Source: DATKWD01 sp963704815 | Lineage (GTDB): Bacteria; Actinomycetota; Acidimicrobiia; Acidimicrobiales; Salinilacustritrichaceae | Reading direction: 5' to 3' | Assembly: GCA_963704815.1 (NCBI GenBank) | Contig: CAVPHU010000001.1 | Coordinates: forward strand, 682,001 to 746,000 | DNA: 64,000 nt | Shown here: one piece after another, positions 1 to 8,072 of the stretch | Position numbering within the stretch: position 1 is the stretch's first letter | Layout of the letters: each line of letters opens with the position of its first letter | Notes under the pieces: model-generated | Seen by the model: the letters and a program-made list of their open reading frames with translations, nothing else | What the model was told of the DNA's origin: nothing | The model's database searches: none | Position numbers and translations under genes: made by a program

Positions 1-1585
1 CCGCGAGGCCGACCGACTGGAGCGCGGCTGCCAGCCGTCCATGGGCGTCGCCGAGGCGATTGGCGGCGACCCGGTGGGCCCTCAGGGCCTCGACCACTTC
101 ACCCGAGGGTGGCGCACCGAGCAGCACCGCGGCCTTGTCGGTCAGGAGGCGGAGGTTGTCCTTGAGGACGGCGATCTCGAGGGTGGAGTCGACGCCCTCC
201 TGCAGTGCCGCCCATGCGTCCTCTGCGTTGGCCAGTTCGGCGCGGGCCACGTCGAGGGCGGCCTCTTGCTCGTCGTCGACATGGAGCATCGACGTGCCCA
301 TCATGTAGTCGGCGTACGAATCGAACCCGAGCCGGCTGAGCACCGCGTCCTCGGCGGCCCTGGCTTCCTCGAGCCTGCGTTCGGCACGTCCCTTCGAGAA
401 GCGGCCCTCGGACTTCTCCTGGGCGTCCAGCACGTCGGCGTGGGCGACTTCGAGGGCATCGATGTCGTCGCGATCGAGCTGGGGAACTCGTACCCGCTGC
501 TCGGCATCGGCGAGGGCCTGGCGCGCTGCGTCCAGCCTGGCCCGGGCAGCGAGCACAGTGCCCTCGTTGCCCGACAGCCCGGCGCCCCGCGACGAGAGCG
601 TGGCGGTGGCCCGTTCGATCTCGTCGGCGAGCTCGAGTGCGTCGACCGACGGGACCAGAGCCGACTCTTCGTCGTCGCCCCGGAGTCCTTCGAGGGCCGC
701 CTGGACGGCCAGCGTCTCGGCTCCTCCGAGAACGGCGAGCTTGGCGTCGAGTTCGGTGCGATGGACCTCGAGACGGGCGAGGCGGTGCTCGATCGACTCC
801 TGCACCTCGACCGGGTCGGACCCGTCGGCGTCGGCGAGCCGTTCCTGTTCGACGGCCTCGCGCACCTCGACGAGCTGGAGCTCGGCCGCCTCGAGATCGG
901 CGTCGGCGTCAGGGTCGAGACTCGCCTGGACGGCCTCGAGCTGGCCGGCGAGCGCCGACGCCTCGACCGTGGTGGCATCTCGCCGGCCACGCGCCTCCTC
1001 GGCGATGGACTCGGCTTCGCTGAGCGTTTCCTGAGCTGCGGCGAGGGCCGACTCGGTCTCGACCAGGAGCGCGCGGACGGCGTCGAGCTCGGCCTCGGTG
1101 GTTTCGGGACCGGCGTCCTCGGGAGGTGTCGGTTCCTCCGCCTCGATCGGCGCCGCGACGATCTCGTCGATCCGCTTGGCGGCGAGATCGACCGCTGCCT
1201 GGGCCTGCTCGACGGCTTCGCGCTGACGCAGCACCTCGGTTTCCGCAGCCTCGATCTCCTCGCCGATCGCCGCCCGGTCGAGCTCGAGATCGCTGACCTC
1301 GGGGACGCCGGTCGGCCCACCGTTTCCCGGAAGGCCATCGGCGGTGACCACGACCTCCACCTCGGTGTTGTCCATTTCGAGCAACCTGAGGCTCTCGGAC
1401 TCGAGGTCGAGCACCACGCCGTGCGATTCGACCAGTCCGGAGAGCTCGCCGACCTCGCCCCGCGGGAGCGCTTCGATGCCGTCGACGACGGCCTGCCGGG
1501 CTGCTTCGTCGAGCCCGGTCACGACGGTGACGTAAGGGTGGAACTCGAGCGCGAAGTCGTCGTTCATGAGGCGGAGAAGGCGCAT
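1..1585 (-). CDS. SMC/RecF-like coiled-coil protein, cut by left edge
   Basis: The frame is open from an ATG at 1585 to the left edge (about 528 residues, C-terminus missing). The ATG directly follows the stop of the upstream small gene; a second in-frame ATG lies at 1567. The N-terminus (MRLLRL, then FHPYVTVVTGLDEAAR) looks like the first strands of RecF/SMC-type ABC ATPases, but where those have a GxxGxGKS/T P-loop this protein has GLDEAARQAV, so ATP binding by this motif is unlikely. From about residue 100 there are long Ala/Glu/Arg heptad-rich stretches typical of coiled coils, interrupted near residue 400 by a conserved-looking LGFDSYADYMMG segment. Function unknown. Probably cotranscribed with the ArsA-like gene. 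High confidence that it is coding on this strand, low confidence on role. Confidence 0.75.
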   Translation of the reverse strand, partial: MRLLRLMNDDFALEFHPYVTVVTGLDEAARQAVVDGIEALPRGEVGELSGLVESHGVVLDLESESLRLLEMDNTEVEVVVTADGLPGNGGPTGVPEVSDLELDRAAIGEEIEAAETEVLRQREAVEQAQAAVDLAAKRIDEIVAAPIEAEEPTPPEDAGPETTEAELDAVRALLVETESALAAAQETLSEAESIAEEARGRRDATTVEASALAGQLEAVQASLDPDADADLEAAELQLVEVREAVEQERLADADGSDPVEVQESIEHRLARLEVHRTELDAKLAVLGGAETLAVQAALEGLRGDDEESALVPSVDALELADEIERATATLSSRGAGLSGNEGTVLAARARLDAARQALADAEQRVRVPQLDRDDIDALEVAHADVLDAQEKSEGRFSKGRAERRLEEARAAEDAVLSRLGFDSYADYMMGTSMLHVDDEQEAALDVARAELANAEDAWAALQEGVDSTLEIAVLKDNLRLLTDKAAVLLGAPPSGEVVEALRAHRVAANRLGDAHGRLAAALQSVGLA

Positions 1586-1861
1586 TCAGCTCACCACGAT
1601 CCGTTCGACGGGTCCCTGGTCGTCGTCCTCATCGTCGTCTCGTTCGGTCGATGCCGAAGCGCCCGGAGTGGCGGTCGCCGCCGCCTGGGCGAACGTCGAC
1701 ACCATCGACACCACCTTTCCGACGGTCGCCGGGTCCTCGACCAGCTGCTCGGCCGCGTCGAGCAGTGCCCGAGCTGCACCGATCATCTCCCGTGCGGCGG
1801 CCTGCAGGTGGACCATCCCGTCTGCGGCAGCGGTCGAGTCGCGATCGTCCTCGTCGATCAT
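1586..1861 (-). CDS. small acidic conserved hypothetical protein
   Basis: 91 residues. The N-terminal two thirds are Ala-rich helix (AAREMIGAARALLDAAEQLV) and the tail is very acidic (RDDDEDDDQ). No catalytic motif or membrane segment is visible. Its ATG overlaps the stop of the ArsA-like gene by 4 bp (ATGA), and its own stop abuts the ATG of the coiled-coil gene, so the three are almost certainly translated from one mRNA. I do not recognise a named family. The tight coupling suggests an accessory role for one of its neighbours, which is inference. Confidence 0.7.
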   Translation of the reverse strand: MIDEDDRDSTAAADGMVHLQAAAREMIGAARALLDAAEQLVEDPATVGKVVSMVSTFAQAAATATPGASASTERDDDEDDDQGPVERIVVS

Positions 1862-3033
1862 ACGGGCGACTCCTCTGAGAACACGACGGTTAGTCTGCCC
1901 TTTTGGAGGGTCGCGTCAGAGATTCCCCGGTTGTGGAGCGAGTCGGGGAGGAGAATGGCGCGGCGGTACGGGCCGATCCTCACCAGGAGCTCGTCGTCGC
2001 GCCGACCGAGCTCGAGGTCGTCCCGGTCGGCGAACGGCAGGTCGAGCCGGAGTTCGGTGCCTCGTGAGGTCCGCTCGTAGCTCAATGCGTCGCCGTCGGA
2101 CAGTCGCTCCGAGGCGTCGCGCTCGCCGTACAGGGCCGCAGCGAAGTCGCGGAGCCGGTCGACGCCGATCAGCTCGTGCGGAGCGAGTTCGGCCCGGAGC
2201 ACAGGAAGCGGGGCGAAGCCCTCCTCGATGGTCTGGAGGTGTTCGGCGTGCAGCCGCTTCCACTCCTCGAACCACGGGTCCGACACGCTGTCGGGAAGCA
2301 GGCGGTTGGCCACCACGGCATCGACCCGGTACCCGAACAGCGACAGATAGGTGGCGGTGCGACGCGCCTCGGCGATCACCATGCGCTCGGGGTTGACCAC
2401 CAGTCGCACGCTGGTCATTTCGACGTCGGAGAGCAGGTCCTTCACGCCATCGAGGCGTTCGTAGAACCGCCGGAGGGCCGCGAACGTGTCGTCGCCGGCG
2501 ATCGGCAGATCGGTGACCCCGCCGAGCAGTGGGGACACGACACGGTTGACTCGGCGGCCCACCGGGAAGATGCGTTCCATGTACCACCCGAGGATGTCGG
2601 GAAGCGACAGGAACCGGATCGTCTCTGCCGTCGGTGCACAATCGACCACCAGGACGTCGTACTCGCCGCTCTCGGCATGCCGCTTGATGTCGGTGAGCGC
2701 GAACACCTCGTCGAGGCCCGGGATCACCGAGAGCTCCTCGGCTTCGATGGCGCCGATCCCGGCCCACCGGAACACCTCCTTCAGGTAGTCCTGGATCTCG
2801 CCCCACGACTCCTCCATGCGCTCCTGGGCATCCAGCTGCTCGCCGTGGAGGCCGGGCACGATCTCGACCGCGAGGGGACCGAGGTCGACGTCGAAGGCAT
2901 CGGCCAGCGAATGGGCCGGGTCGGTGGACACCACCATCGTCCGGTGTCCCGCATCCGCGGCGGCGAGGGCGGTGGCGGCGGCGGTCGTGGTCTTGCCGAC
3001 CCCACCCTTCCCGGTGAAGAGGAGAATTCTCAC
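1858..3033 (-). CDS. ArsA/GET3-type anion-transporting ATPase homologue
   Basis: 391 residues. A deviant Walker A (FTGKGGVGKTT, residues 6-16) marks the ArsA/Get3/MinD ATPase class; STDPAHSLADAF follows as in ArsA/Get3 switch regions, and VVDCAPTAETIRFL is the DxAPTGxT-like Walker B/switch. Residues from about 300 on form a separate beta-rich tail (LRLDLPFADRDDLELGRR) like the HSP20-like domain fused to many actinobacterial ArsA homologues. No metal-binding Cys cluster for arsenite is apparent, so arsenite transport is doubtful. Followed by two tightly coupled genes and preceded by an SRPBCC gene, a neighbourhood I recall from M. tuberculosis Rv2184c-Rv2185c. Likely a cytosolic P-loop ATPase for an unidentified client. 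Confidence 0.85.
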   Translation of the reverse strand: MRILLFTGKGGVGKTTTAAATALAAADAGHRTMVVSTDPAHSLADAFDVDLGPLAVEIVPGLHGEQLDAQERMEESWGEIQDYLKEVFRWAGIGAIEAEELSVIPGLDEVFALTDIKRHAESGEYDVLVVDCAPTAETIRFLSLPDILGWYMERIFPVGRRVNRVVSPLLGGVTDLPIAGDDTFAALRRFYERLDGVKDLLSDVEMTSVRLVVNPERMVIAEARRTATYLSLFGYRVDAVVANRLLPDSVSDPWFEEWKRLHAEHLQTIEEGFAPLPVLRAELAPHELIGVDRLRDFAAALYGERDASERLSDGDALSYERTSRGTELRLDLPFADRDDLELGRRDDELLVRIGPYRRAILLPDSLHNRGISDATLQKGRLTVVFSEESPV

Positions 3034-3043
3034 GATCGGTCGG

Positions 3044-3484
3044 TCAGCGCGACTGAACGTGGTCGCGCAACTCGCGCAGCGCCGTGTTCACGATGCGGGT
3101 CTCGGCCCGACGCTTGACGAATCCGGGGAGGGGGACGACGAGATCGACGTGGAGGTCGTAGCTCACCAACGTGGACGCATCGTCGAGCACCTCGAACTCG
3201 TAGGCCCCGTCGAGCTGGCGCATGATGTCGCCCTCGGCCAGGACCCATGCGATGCGGAGCGGGGCGCCGGAGTGGTCATAGCGCAACGTGTAGGAGGTGC
3301 TCCGGCCCATCGCCGCCGCCCGATACCGGACATCGGTCGCTACGCCCTCGGCGTTTCGAGTCAGGACGGACACGCTCTTGATGTCTCGCGCCCACGTGGG
3401 GTACTGCTCGAAATCGAGCAGTACCTCGCGGATGGTGTCGAGAGGCGCATCGATGCGCATCGACAGCCTCGCCTGGTCAGCCAT
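3044..3484 (-). CDS. SRPBCC (START-like) family protein
   Basis: 146 residues, the usual length for a single SRPBCC/polyketide-cyclase-like fold. The opening RLSMRIDAPLDTIREVLLDFEQYPTWARDI is the classic first strand plus helices of this family (the W at 'YPTWA' is typical), and the C-terminal helix ends RRAETRIVNTALRELRDHV. Such proteins bind hydrophobic ligands in a cavity; no ligand can be inferred here. It lies 10 bp upstream of the ArsA-like ATPase on the same strand, as TB16.3 does next to an ArsA homologue in mycobacteria (from memory). Confidence 0.85.
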   Translation of the reverse strand: MADQARLSMRIDAPLDTIREVLLDFEQYPTWARDIKSVSVLTRNAEGVATDVRYRAAAMGRSTSYTLRYDHSGAPLRIAWVLAEGDIMRQLDGAYEFEVLDDASTLVSYDLHVDLVVPLPGFVKRRAETRIVNTALRELRDHVQSR

Positions 3485-3530
3485 GAGGAGTGTTCTATTC
3501 GATCGAGCGCGCCGATGGGTGGTCCTGGCT

Positions 3531-3968
3531 TCAATCGCCCGACGCCGGTTCGGGGCCCTTGTCGGCGAAGTCGCCGTAGCGGCCGCCCCACAGCGCCATC
3601 AGGCCGAGCCCGAAGACCGGGACGAGGACCCCGAAGGCGCTCTCGGTGAAGGGGCGGATGCTGGCGGCGGTGCACGCGATGACGACCTGCAGGAGCGTGA
3701 GGCCCCGCAGCCGCCGCCGAATCGGAGCCGGGGCGGTGCCGGTCAGGAAGAACAGCCCGGCCAGATCGACCTCCTCGGCCCGGCTTCGGCCCACGCCCGC
3801 CAGGAATCCGACGACGAAGGCGCCGCAGCCGATCGCGAACAGCGCGCCGGAGACGACCGCCGACGCGAGCCCGAAGACGTCGGGCCAGATCACTCCCGCA
3901 GTGGCGGACAGTGCGAACCCGGCGGTGCCGGCAGCTGCGGCGATGACGATGCGGTCGCCGTCGCTCAC
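3531..3968 (-). CDS. small integral membrane protein
   Basis: 145 residues with about four hydrophobic segments (IVIAAAAGTAGFALSATAG, ALFAIGCGAFVVGFLAGVG, LTLLQVVIACTAASI, FGVLVPVFGLGLMALWGG) and a charged cytoplasmic-looking loop rich in Arg (PIRRRLRG). Start is GTG, overlapping the stop of the glycosyltransferase gene by 4 bp (GTGA). No named family recognised; similar short membrane proteins sit beside pimB in other actinobacteria. Its role is unknown. Confidence 0.75.
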   Translation of the reverse strand: MSDGDRIVIAAAAGTAGFALSATAGVIWPDVFGLASAVVSGALFAIGCGAFVVGFLAGVGRSRAEEVDLAGLFFLTGTAPAPIRRRLRGLTLLQVVIACTAASIRPFTESAFGVLVPVFGLGLMALWGGRYGDFADKGPEPASGD

Positions 3969-5086
3969 CAGTCGACCTCGAGCGCATCACCGAGGCGTCG
4001 GGCCAGGCCGTCGTAGCTGAAGTCCGAGACCGCCCGGCGGCGTGACGCAACGCCCATCGCCTCGCGACGGTCGGGATCTTCGAGCAGCTCGGCGATGGAG
4101 CGGCTCACCGCGTCGACGTCGGTCGGGTCGTCGACGACCACTCCGGTCTCGCCGTCGGCCACGGCCTCGGCGGCACCGCCACTCGATCCGGCCACCTGCG
4201 GGACCCCCGCTGCGGCTGCCTCGAGGAACACGATGCCGAAGCCCTCCTGCTCGAGACCCGCCCATCGATCCCGGCACAGCATCACCGACAGGTCGGCCGC
4301 ACCCACGAGCCTCGGGAGATCTTCGTCGGAGACGAATCCGAGCAACTCGGCCGGTGCACCATGTCGCTCGATGAGTCCGGCCAGTCGTTTGGTGTCGCGA
4401 CCGGTGCCGCCGATCAGGACCCGGAGACGGGGGACGCAGTCGCCCAGCCGGGCCGCGGCCTCGATCAGGGTGTCCATGCCCTTCCGCGGGACGAGACGGC
4501 TGAAGCTGAACACCAGCCGTTCGTCGTCGGCGACCCCGAAGTCGCGGCGGACCGCGGATCGCTCGGCGTCGGTGAGGGGCGTGAACCGGTCGGTGTCGAC
4601 CCCCGGGGGCACGAGGGTCGACCGCAGCGTGCGACCCGCCGACCGTTCGGCTTCGGCGAGCGGGTAGCCGCCCGCGGCAACGATGTGGCGGGCGCCGCGC
4701 AGCACGTGGCCCAGGAGTTGGCGGCTCCCGGGCAACCGGCCGGGGACCGTGATCTCGGCGCCGTGGACCACCACGTCGTAGGCCCGGGAGAGCCTCGGGC
4801 CGATCGCCCCCACCGGCAGGGCGGGGTCGAGGACGACCAGGTCGGCGGCGAGGTCGTCGGCGAGGGCGTCGACGGTCCGGACCAGGGCCGGGCTGGGGAG
4901 CAGCACCCGGGCCTTCACCCGCTCGATGCGGTAGGGCTGGGCGGCGTCGAACGCCGCAGCGTCGGGATGGGGTGTCGTGAGCACGCCGAAGGATTCGGGA
5001 GGAAGGCGCCGCCAGAGTTCCCAGAGGTACGACTGGATGCCACCCACCTTCGGCGGGAAGTCGTTGGTGACGAGCAGGTGCTTCAT
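3965..5086 (-). CDS. pimB: GT4 glycosyltransferase, PimB-type
   Basis: 373 residues. The N-terminus LLVTNDFPPKVGGIQSYLWEL is the standard GT-B fold opening with the GGIQ acceptor loop; the C-terminal half has the nucleotide-sugar site (FSRLVPRKGMDTLIEA) and the E-x7-E motif (EQEGFGIVFLEAAAAG). This pattern fits GDP-mannose-dependent alpha-mannosyltransferases of the PimB family, which mannosylate phosphatidylinositol mannosides at the inner face of the membrane; exact acceptor is inference. Start ATG at 5086 is chosen because the frame upstream overlaps the previous gene and this ATG sits at the QueG stop (TGATG). Adjacent ArsA/SRPBCC genes support the pimB assignment by synteny. Confidence 0.8.
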   Translation of the reverse strand: MKHLLVTNDFPPKVGGIQSYLWELWRRLPPESFGVLTTPHPDAAAFDAAQPYRIERVKARVLLPSPALVRTVDALADDLAADLVVLDPALPVGAIGPRLSRAYDVVVHGAEITVPGRLPGSRQLLGHVLRGARHIVAAGGYPLAEAERSAGRTLRSTLVPPGVDTDRFTPLTDAERSAVRRDFGVADDERLVFSFSRLVPRKGMDTLIEAAARLGDCVPRLRVLIGGTGRDTKRLAGLIERHGAPAELLGFVSDEDLPRLVGAADLSVMLCRDRWAGLEQEGFGIVFLEAAAAGVPQVAGSSGGAAEAVADGETGVVVDDPTDVDAVSRSIAELLEDPDRREAMGVASRRRAVSDFSYDGLARRLGDALEVDW

Positions 5087-7401
5087 CAGCGGACCTCGAC
5101 CGGGTGGTGTTGTTCGAGGACGACCTCGGGGTGGGTGTCGGTCGGGTCGAGGAGGTGGGCCAGGCCGAGTCGCCGGGCCGCCCAGACCGCGTGCGCCCGC
5201 ACCATCGGCTGCTCGTGGACCAGTGCCGCACCGACCACGCGCCGCGTCTCGCGGTCTCGACCCGAGCCGACGTTGCCGAGCACGAGCAGGGCGTTGCGGC
5301 GGATGATCGCCGGATCGCGATCGGCCAGGTACCAGCTTCCGTGGCGTTCGAGCAGTTCGGCATCGGACGCGTCGAGGATCTCGATCAGGTCGACCCAGCC
5401 GTCGGCCGCACCCGACGGGACCGCGTGCCGACGGTTCTCGGGGCAGACGTCCTGGCATTCATCGCATCCGTAGATGCGATCGCCCAGGGCGACCCGGTGC
5501 TCGACCGGGAACGTGCCGCCCGCCTGCACCAGCCAGGCCAGGCAGCGACGGGCGTCGACGACCCCTTCGACGACGATGGCACCGGTCGGACAGCCATCGA
5601 GGCAGCGGCGGCAGGACCCACAGGGATCGACCGATGCAGACCCGGTGGGAGCGAGATCGAGGTCGGTGACCACCGATCCGAGCACGAACCACGAACCGGC
5701 GCCCGGCAGCAACAGGTTGGCGTTCTTGCCGTAGTCGCCGATCCCTGCGCGTCGCGCCGCCTCGCGATCGACCAGCGCATTGTCGTCGAACACCACACGG
5801 GTCCGGCCGCCGGCATCGCGGAGATGCGCCGCGACCCCCTCCAACCCGTCCCGGAGCCGGTCGTAGTGACCACCCGTGGCATAGCGGGCCACTCGGGCCG
5901 ACGGCCGGTGGGGTGCCGGCCCCGGGTCGTTGGGGTAGGCCGACGCCCCGACGACCAGGGATCGCGCGCCGTCGAGCACCCGTGCGGGGTCGGTCGACCG
6001 ATCGGGGTTCCGGTAGGTGAACTGCATGTCGGCGTGCAGCCCGGCGCTTCGCCGAGCATGGAGATCGGCGCGAGTCCGGGCGAAGACCTCGACCGGCGCC
6101 ACACCGACACGGTCGAGTCCAGTCCGCCGCGCCAGGTCCTCGACGTCGAGCCGGACCGGCGGGGTGGGGCGGAGCGCTCCGGACGACCCGGTCACCGAGC
6201 GCGGCAGGGGGCGGTTGCGGCGCCGTGGCGAAGCAGGGTGGCGCTGGCGGGAAGGCGGCGCGGCCGGTTCTGCCGGGTCCGCAGCAGGCTCGGGGGCCAC
6301 CCGGTCGGCGTGGATCCTGGCTGCCACTCCCTCGGATCCCTCGGTCGCCTCGTCGCCCGCGGCCGGGAACCCGGGCGGATCGGCCGACTCGTCGCCGGGG
6401 CGGGCAACGGCGGCGGGGGGTTCGTCGGAGCCATCGGAGACCCAACCCGGTGGGCCGGCCTCGATGGGTGGCGGGGGGCGCGAGGCGTTCGCGCCCTCGT
6501 GCTCGGCAGCGGGCGTCCTTTCGATGAGCCGGAGCAGCCCGATCGACAGGTCCTCGGCACCAGGCCGCGGCTCGTCGTCGTTGAGCGCGAGCCAGTCGAG
6601 CGCCTCGGCCCACGGCTCGACATCGTCGGTCGCCGTGGGCCGCGGCGGTGGAGTCGGCCGGGCCGGAGTCGCTGGCTCGGCCCGGCTGGCGGGCGCCTGA
6701 GGCCGGGGGGCGGGCGCAGCCACCTCGGCCGCCGACCCCCCGGTCGGGGTCGGGGCTGTCGCCCGCTTCGGCCGACCGGACCCGGGTGCGACGTAGCCCA
6801 CTTCGAGCGAACGACGATCGGCGGCCTCGAGGCCCTCCATCCCCTCGTCGAACTCCCAGGTCGCCACGTTGGTCCGCCCGCGCTGGGTCCAGGTGTGCTG
6901 CACCACCCAGCGGCCGTCGACCCGCTGGTGAGCCGACCACCCGGCGGCGAACTCCTGCGGACTCAGGCGCAAGCCCTTGCTCGCGAGGTTGTGGGCGACG
7001 GCCCGACCCAATGGCTCTTCGGACGGGCCGAGGCGAGGCCGTTCGAGCGTCGACGTCAGCGCTCGACCGATGATGCGCGCCTGCTCGGCTCGGATGGGCG
7101 GGGCGAAACGCTCGATCCACCCTGGCGACACGCCGGCGGCGTCGGCGATCTCGTCGATCGACCGGCCGCCGCGGAGTCGGGACTGGATCTCGCGGACCGA
7201 CAGCGCGCTCTCGGGCCGTGGGGCGGGCTCGTGGATCTCCTCGGACCCGTGGACGTCGCCCTCGGCCGCCAACTCGGCCACCAGCGCGACCAGCGCCGGA
7301 TCGACCGACACGACGAAGGACCGACCACCGGTGCCACGACGGTCGCTCAGGATCAACCCGTCACGGGTGAGATTGACGCCGACGAGGTGGAGGTTCTGCA
7401 C
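5086..7401 (-). CDS. SepH-like N-terminus and QueG (epoxyqueuosine reductase) in one frame
   Basis: One 771-codon frame with two proteins' worth of sequence. Residues 1-190 resemble SepH (DUF3071), the actinobacterial FtsZ-bundling division factor, with its HTH-like stretch (GRSIDEIADAAGVSPGWIERFA). About 200 Pro/Ala/Glu-rich residues follow. From about residue 418 it is QueG, which reduces epoxyqueuosine to queuosine in tRNA using cobalamin and two [4Fe-4S] clusters: CGSCRRCLDGCPTGA and CDECQDVCPEN are both present, then a HEAT-like tail. A GTG at 6195 overlapping an out-of-frame TGA would be a natural start for a separate queG, so the fusion may come from a one-base indel in the linker. Either reading leaves both domains intact. 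Confidence 0.8.
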   Translation of the reverse strand: MQNLHLVGVNLTRDGLILSDRRGTGGRSFVVSVDPALVALVAELAAEGDVHGSEEIHEPAPRPESALSVREIQSRLRGGRSIDEIADAAGVSPGWIERFAPPIRAEQARIIGRALTSTLERPRLGPSEEPLGRAVAHNLASKGLRLSPQEFAAGWSAHQRVDGRWVVQHTWTQRGRTNVATWEFDEGMEGLEAADRRSLEVGYVAPGSGRPKRATAPTPTGGSAAEVAAPAPRPQAPASRAEPATPARPTPPPRPTATDDVEPWAEALDWLALNDDEPRPGAEDLSIGLLRLIERTPAAEHEGANASRPPPPIEAGPPGWVSDGSDEPPAAVARPGDESADPPGFPAAGDEATEGSEGVAARIHADRVAPEPAADPAEPAAPPSRQRHPASPRRRNRPLPRSVTGSSGALRPTPPVRLDVEDLARRTGLDRVGVAPVEVFARTRADLHARRSAGLHADMQFTYRNPDRSTDPARVLDGARSLVVGASAYPNDPGPAPHRPSARVARYATGGHYDRLRDGLEGVAAHLRDAGGRTRVVFDDNALVDREAARRAGIGDYGKNANLLLPGAGSWFVLGSVVTDLDLAPTGSASVDPCGSCRRCLDGCPTGAIVVEGVVDARRCLAWLVQAGGTFPVEHRVALGDRIYGCDECQDVCPENRRHAVPSGAADGWVDLIEILDASDAELLERHGSWYLADRDPAIIRRNALLVLGNVGSGRDRETRRVVGAALVHEQPMVRAHAVWAARRLGLAHLLDPTDTHPEVVLEQHHPVEVR

Positions 7402-7431
7402 AGGAGCACTCGACCGTGGGGAGCCCGACCA

Positions 7432-7689
7432 TCAGGCACCCGGGGCTGCGACGGTAGCACCGGCACTCGCCCCACCCAGACTCGCCCGGCCCCGGCCTCG
7501 GCCCTCGTGACGCAACTGCGGCGCCAGCCCGGCTCGAGCCAGCCGGCGCAGCGCCCGCACCTCGGCCACGTCGATCACGACGGCTCCGGTGCCGTCGGAG
7601 CTGAGCAGATGGGACACCACGCAGTCGTCGCACCTTGGGGTGTGCTGACCCACGCAGGTGTCGCAGTCGATGATCAATGGCTCGGACAT
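7432..7689 (-). CDS. small Cys-pair (zinc-ribbon-like) protein
   Basis: 85 residues from the ATG at 7689. The N-terminal core holds two closely spaced Cys pairs (DCDTC...RCDDC) followed by VVSHLL, a pattern seen in small actinobacterial hypothetical proteins, and the tail is basic and low-complexity (GRGRGRASL). Four cysteines suggest metal binding (zinc or iron), which is inference. It lies about 30 bp upstream of the SepH/QueG frame on the same strand and may share its mRNA. Confidence 0.65.
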   Translation of the reverse strand: MSEPLIIDCDTCVGQHTPRCDDCVVSHLLSSDGTGAVVIDVAEVRALRRLARAGLAPQLRHEGRGRGRASLGGASAGATVAAPGA

Positions 7690-7794
7690 GGGTGCTCCTC
7701 GATGAACGTTGCGGCGATCTCCACCTGCCTTCGACGATACGAAGGGGGTAGGACAGCTACGCCACCTCAGGAGGTCGGGACGCACGCTCCCTGC

Positions 7795-7998
7795 TCAGCT
7801 CAGCTCCTCGACGTCGCCCCCGCCGCCACACCAGTGGCACTGCACCGACTCGACCGAGGACTCCAGCACCTCGATGTCCTCGACCTCGAGTTCGCCACCC
7901 ACCGTGTAGTGGTGGAACGAGCGGGTTCGGCGGGTCTCGACCACGTCGAACCGGGTGAGGTTCCCGCACGAGCGACATCGGTACCGGGTGGTGGTCAC
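7795..7998 (-). CDS. 67-residue zinc-ribbon protein
   Basis: Starts at GTG 7998 (VTTTRYRCRSCGNLTRF). Two CxxC knuckles, CRSC near the N-terminus and CHWC near the C-terminus, bracket a short beta-rich body (SFHHYTVGGELEVEDIEV), giving a classic small zinc-ribbon outline. No enzyme motif. It is divergent from the SOS-boxed nuclease gene, with only about 75 bp between start codons, so their promoters must lie back to back. Biological role unknown. Confidence 0.7.
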   Translation of the reverse strand: MTTTRYRCRSCGNLTRFDVVETRRTRSFHHYTVGGELEVEDIEVLESSVESVQCHWCGGGGDVEELS

Positions 7999-8036
7999 GG
8001 CCGGATCGTACCGATCGACCCGGGCGTGATCCTCGC

Positions 8037-8065
8037 TTGACAAGCGAACATCTGTTCGGTTGTCT
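8037..8065 (+). promoter_or_regulatory. SOS-type promoter: -35, LexA box, -10
   Basis: TTGACA at 8037-8042 and TTGTCT at 8060-8065 are 17 bp apart. Between them, 8046-8057 reads GAACATCTGTTC, an exact GAAC-N4-GTTC LexA box of the actinobacterial type. The expected transcription start (about 8072) falls at the GTG start codon of the nuclease gene, implying a leaderless, LexA-repressed transcript. The window's own lexA gene has boxes of the same form. Confidence 0.8.
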
Positions 8066-8072
8066 GGGAGCC

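Noticed and set aside
41..2080. 679-codon plus-strand reading frame
   Set aside because: It mirrors the minus-strand coiled-coil gene and the ArsA 3' end; composition is an antisense echo of Glu/Ala-rich codons and no family is recognisable.
5104..8040. 978-codon plus-strand reading frame opposite SepH/QueG
   Set aside because: Antisense shadow in high-GC DNA; the minus strand holds clear QueG Fe-S motifs.
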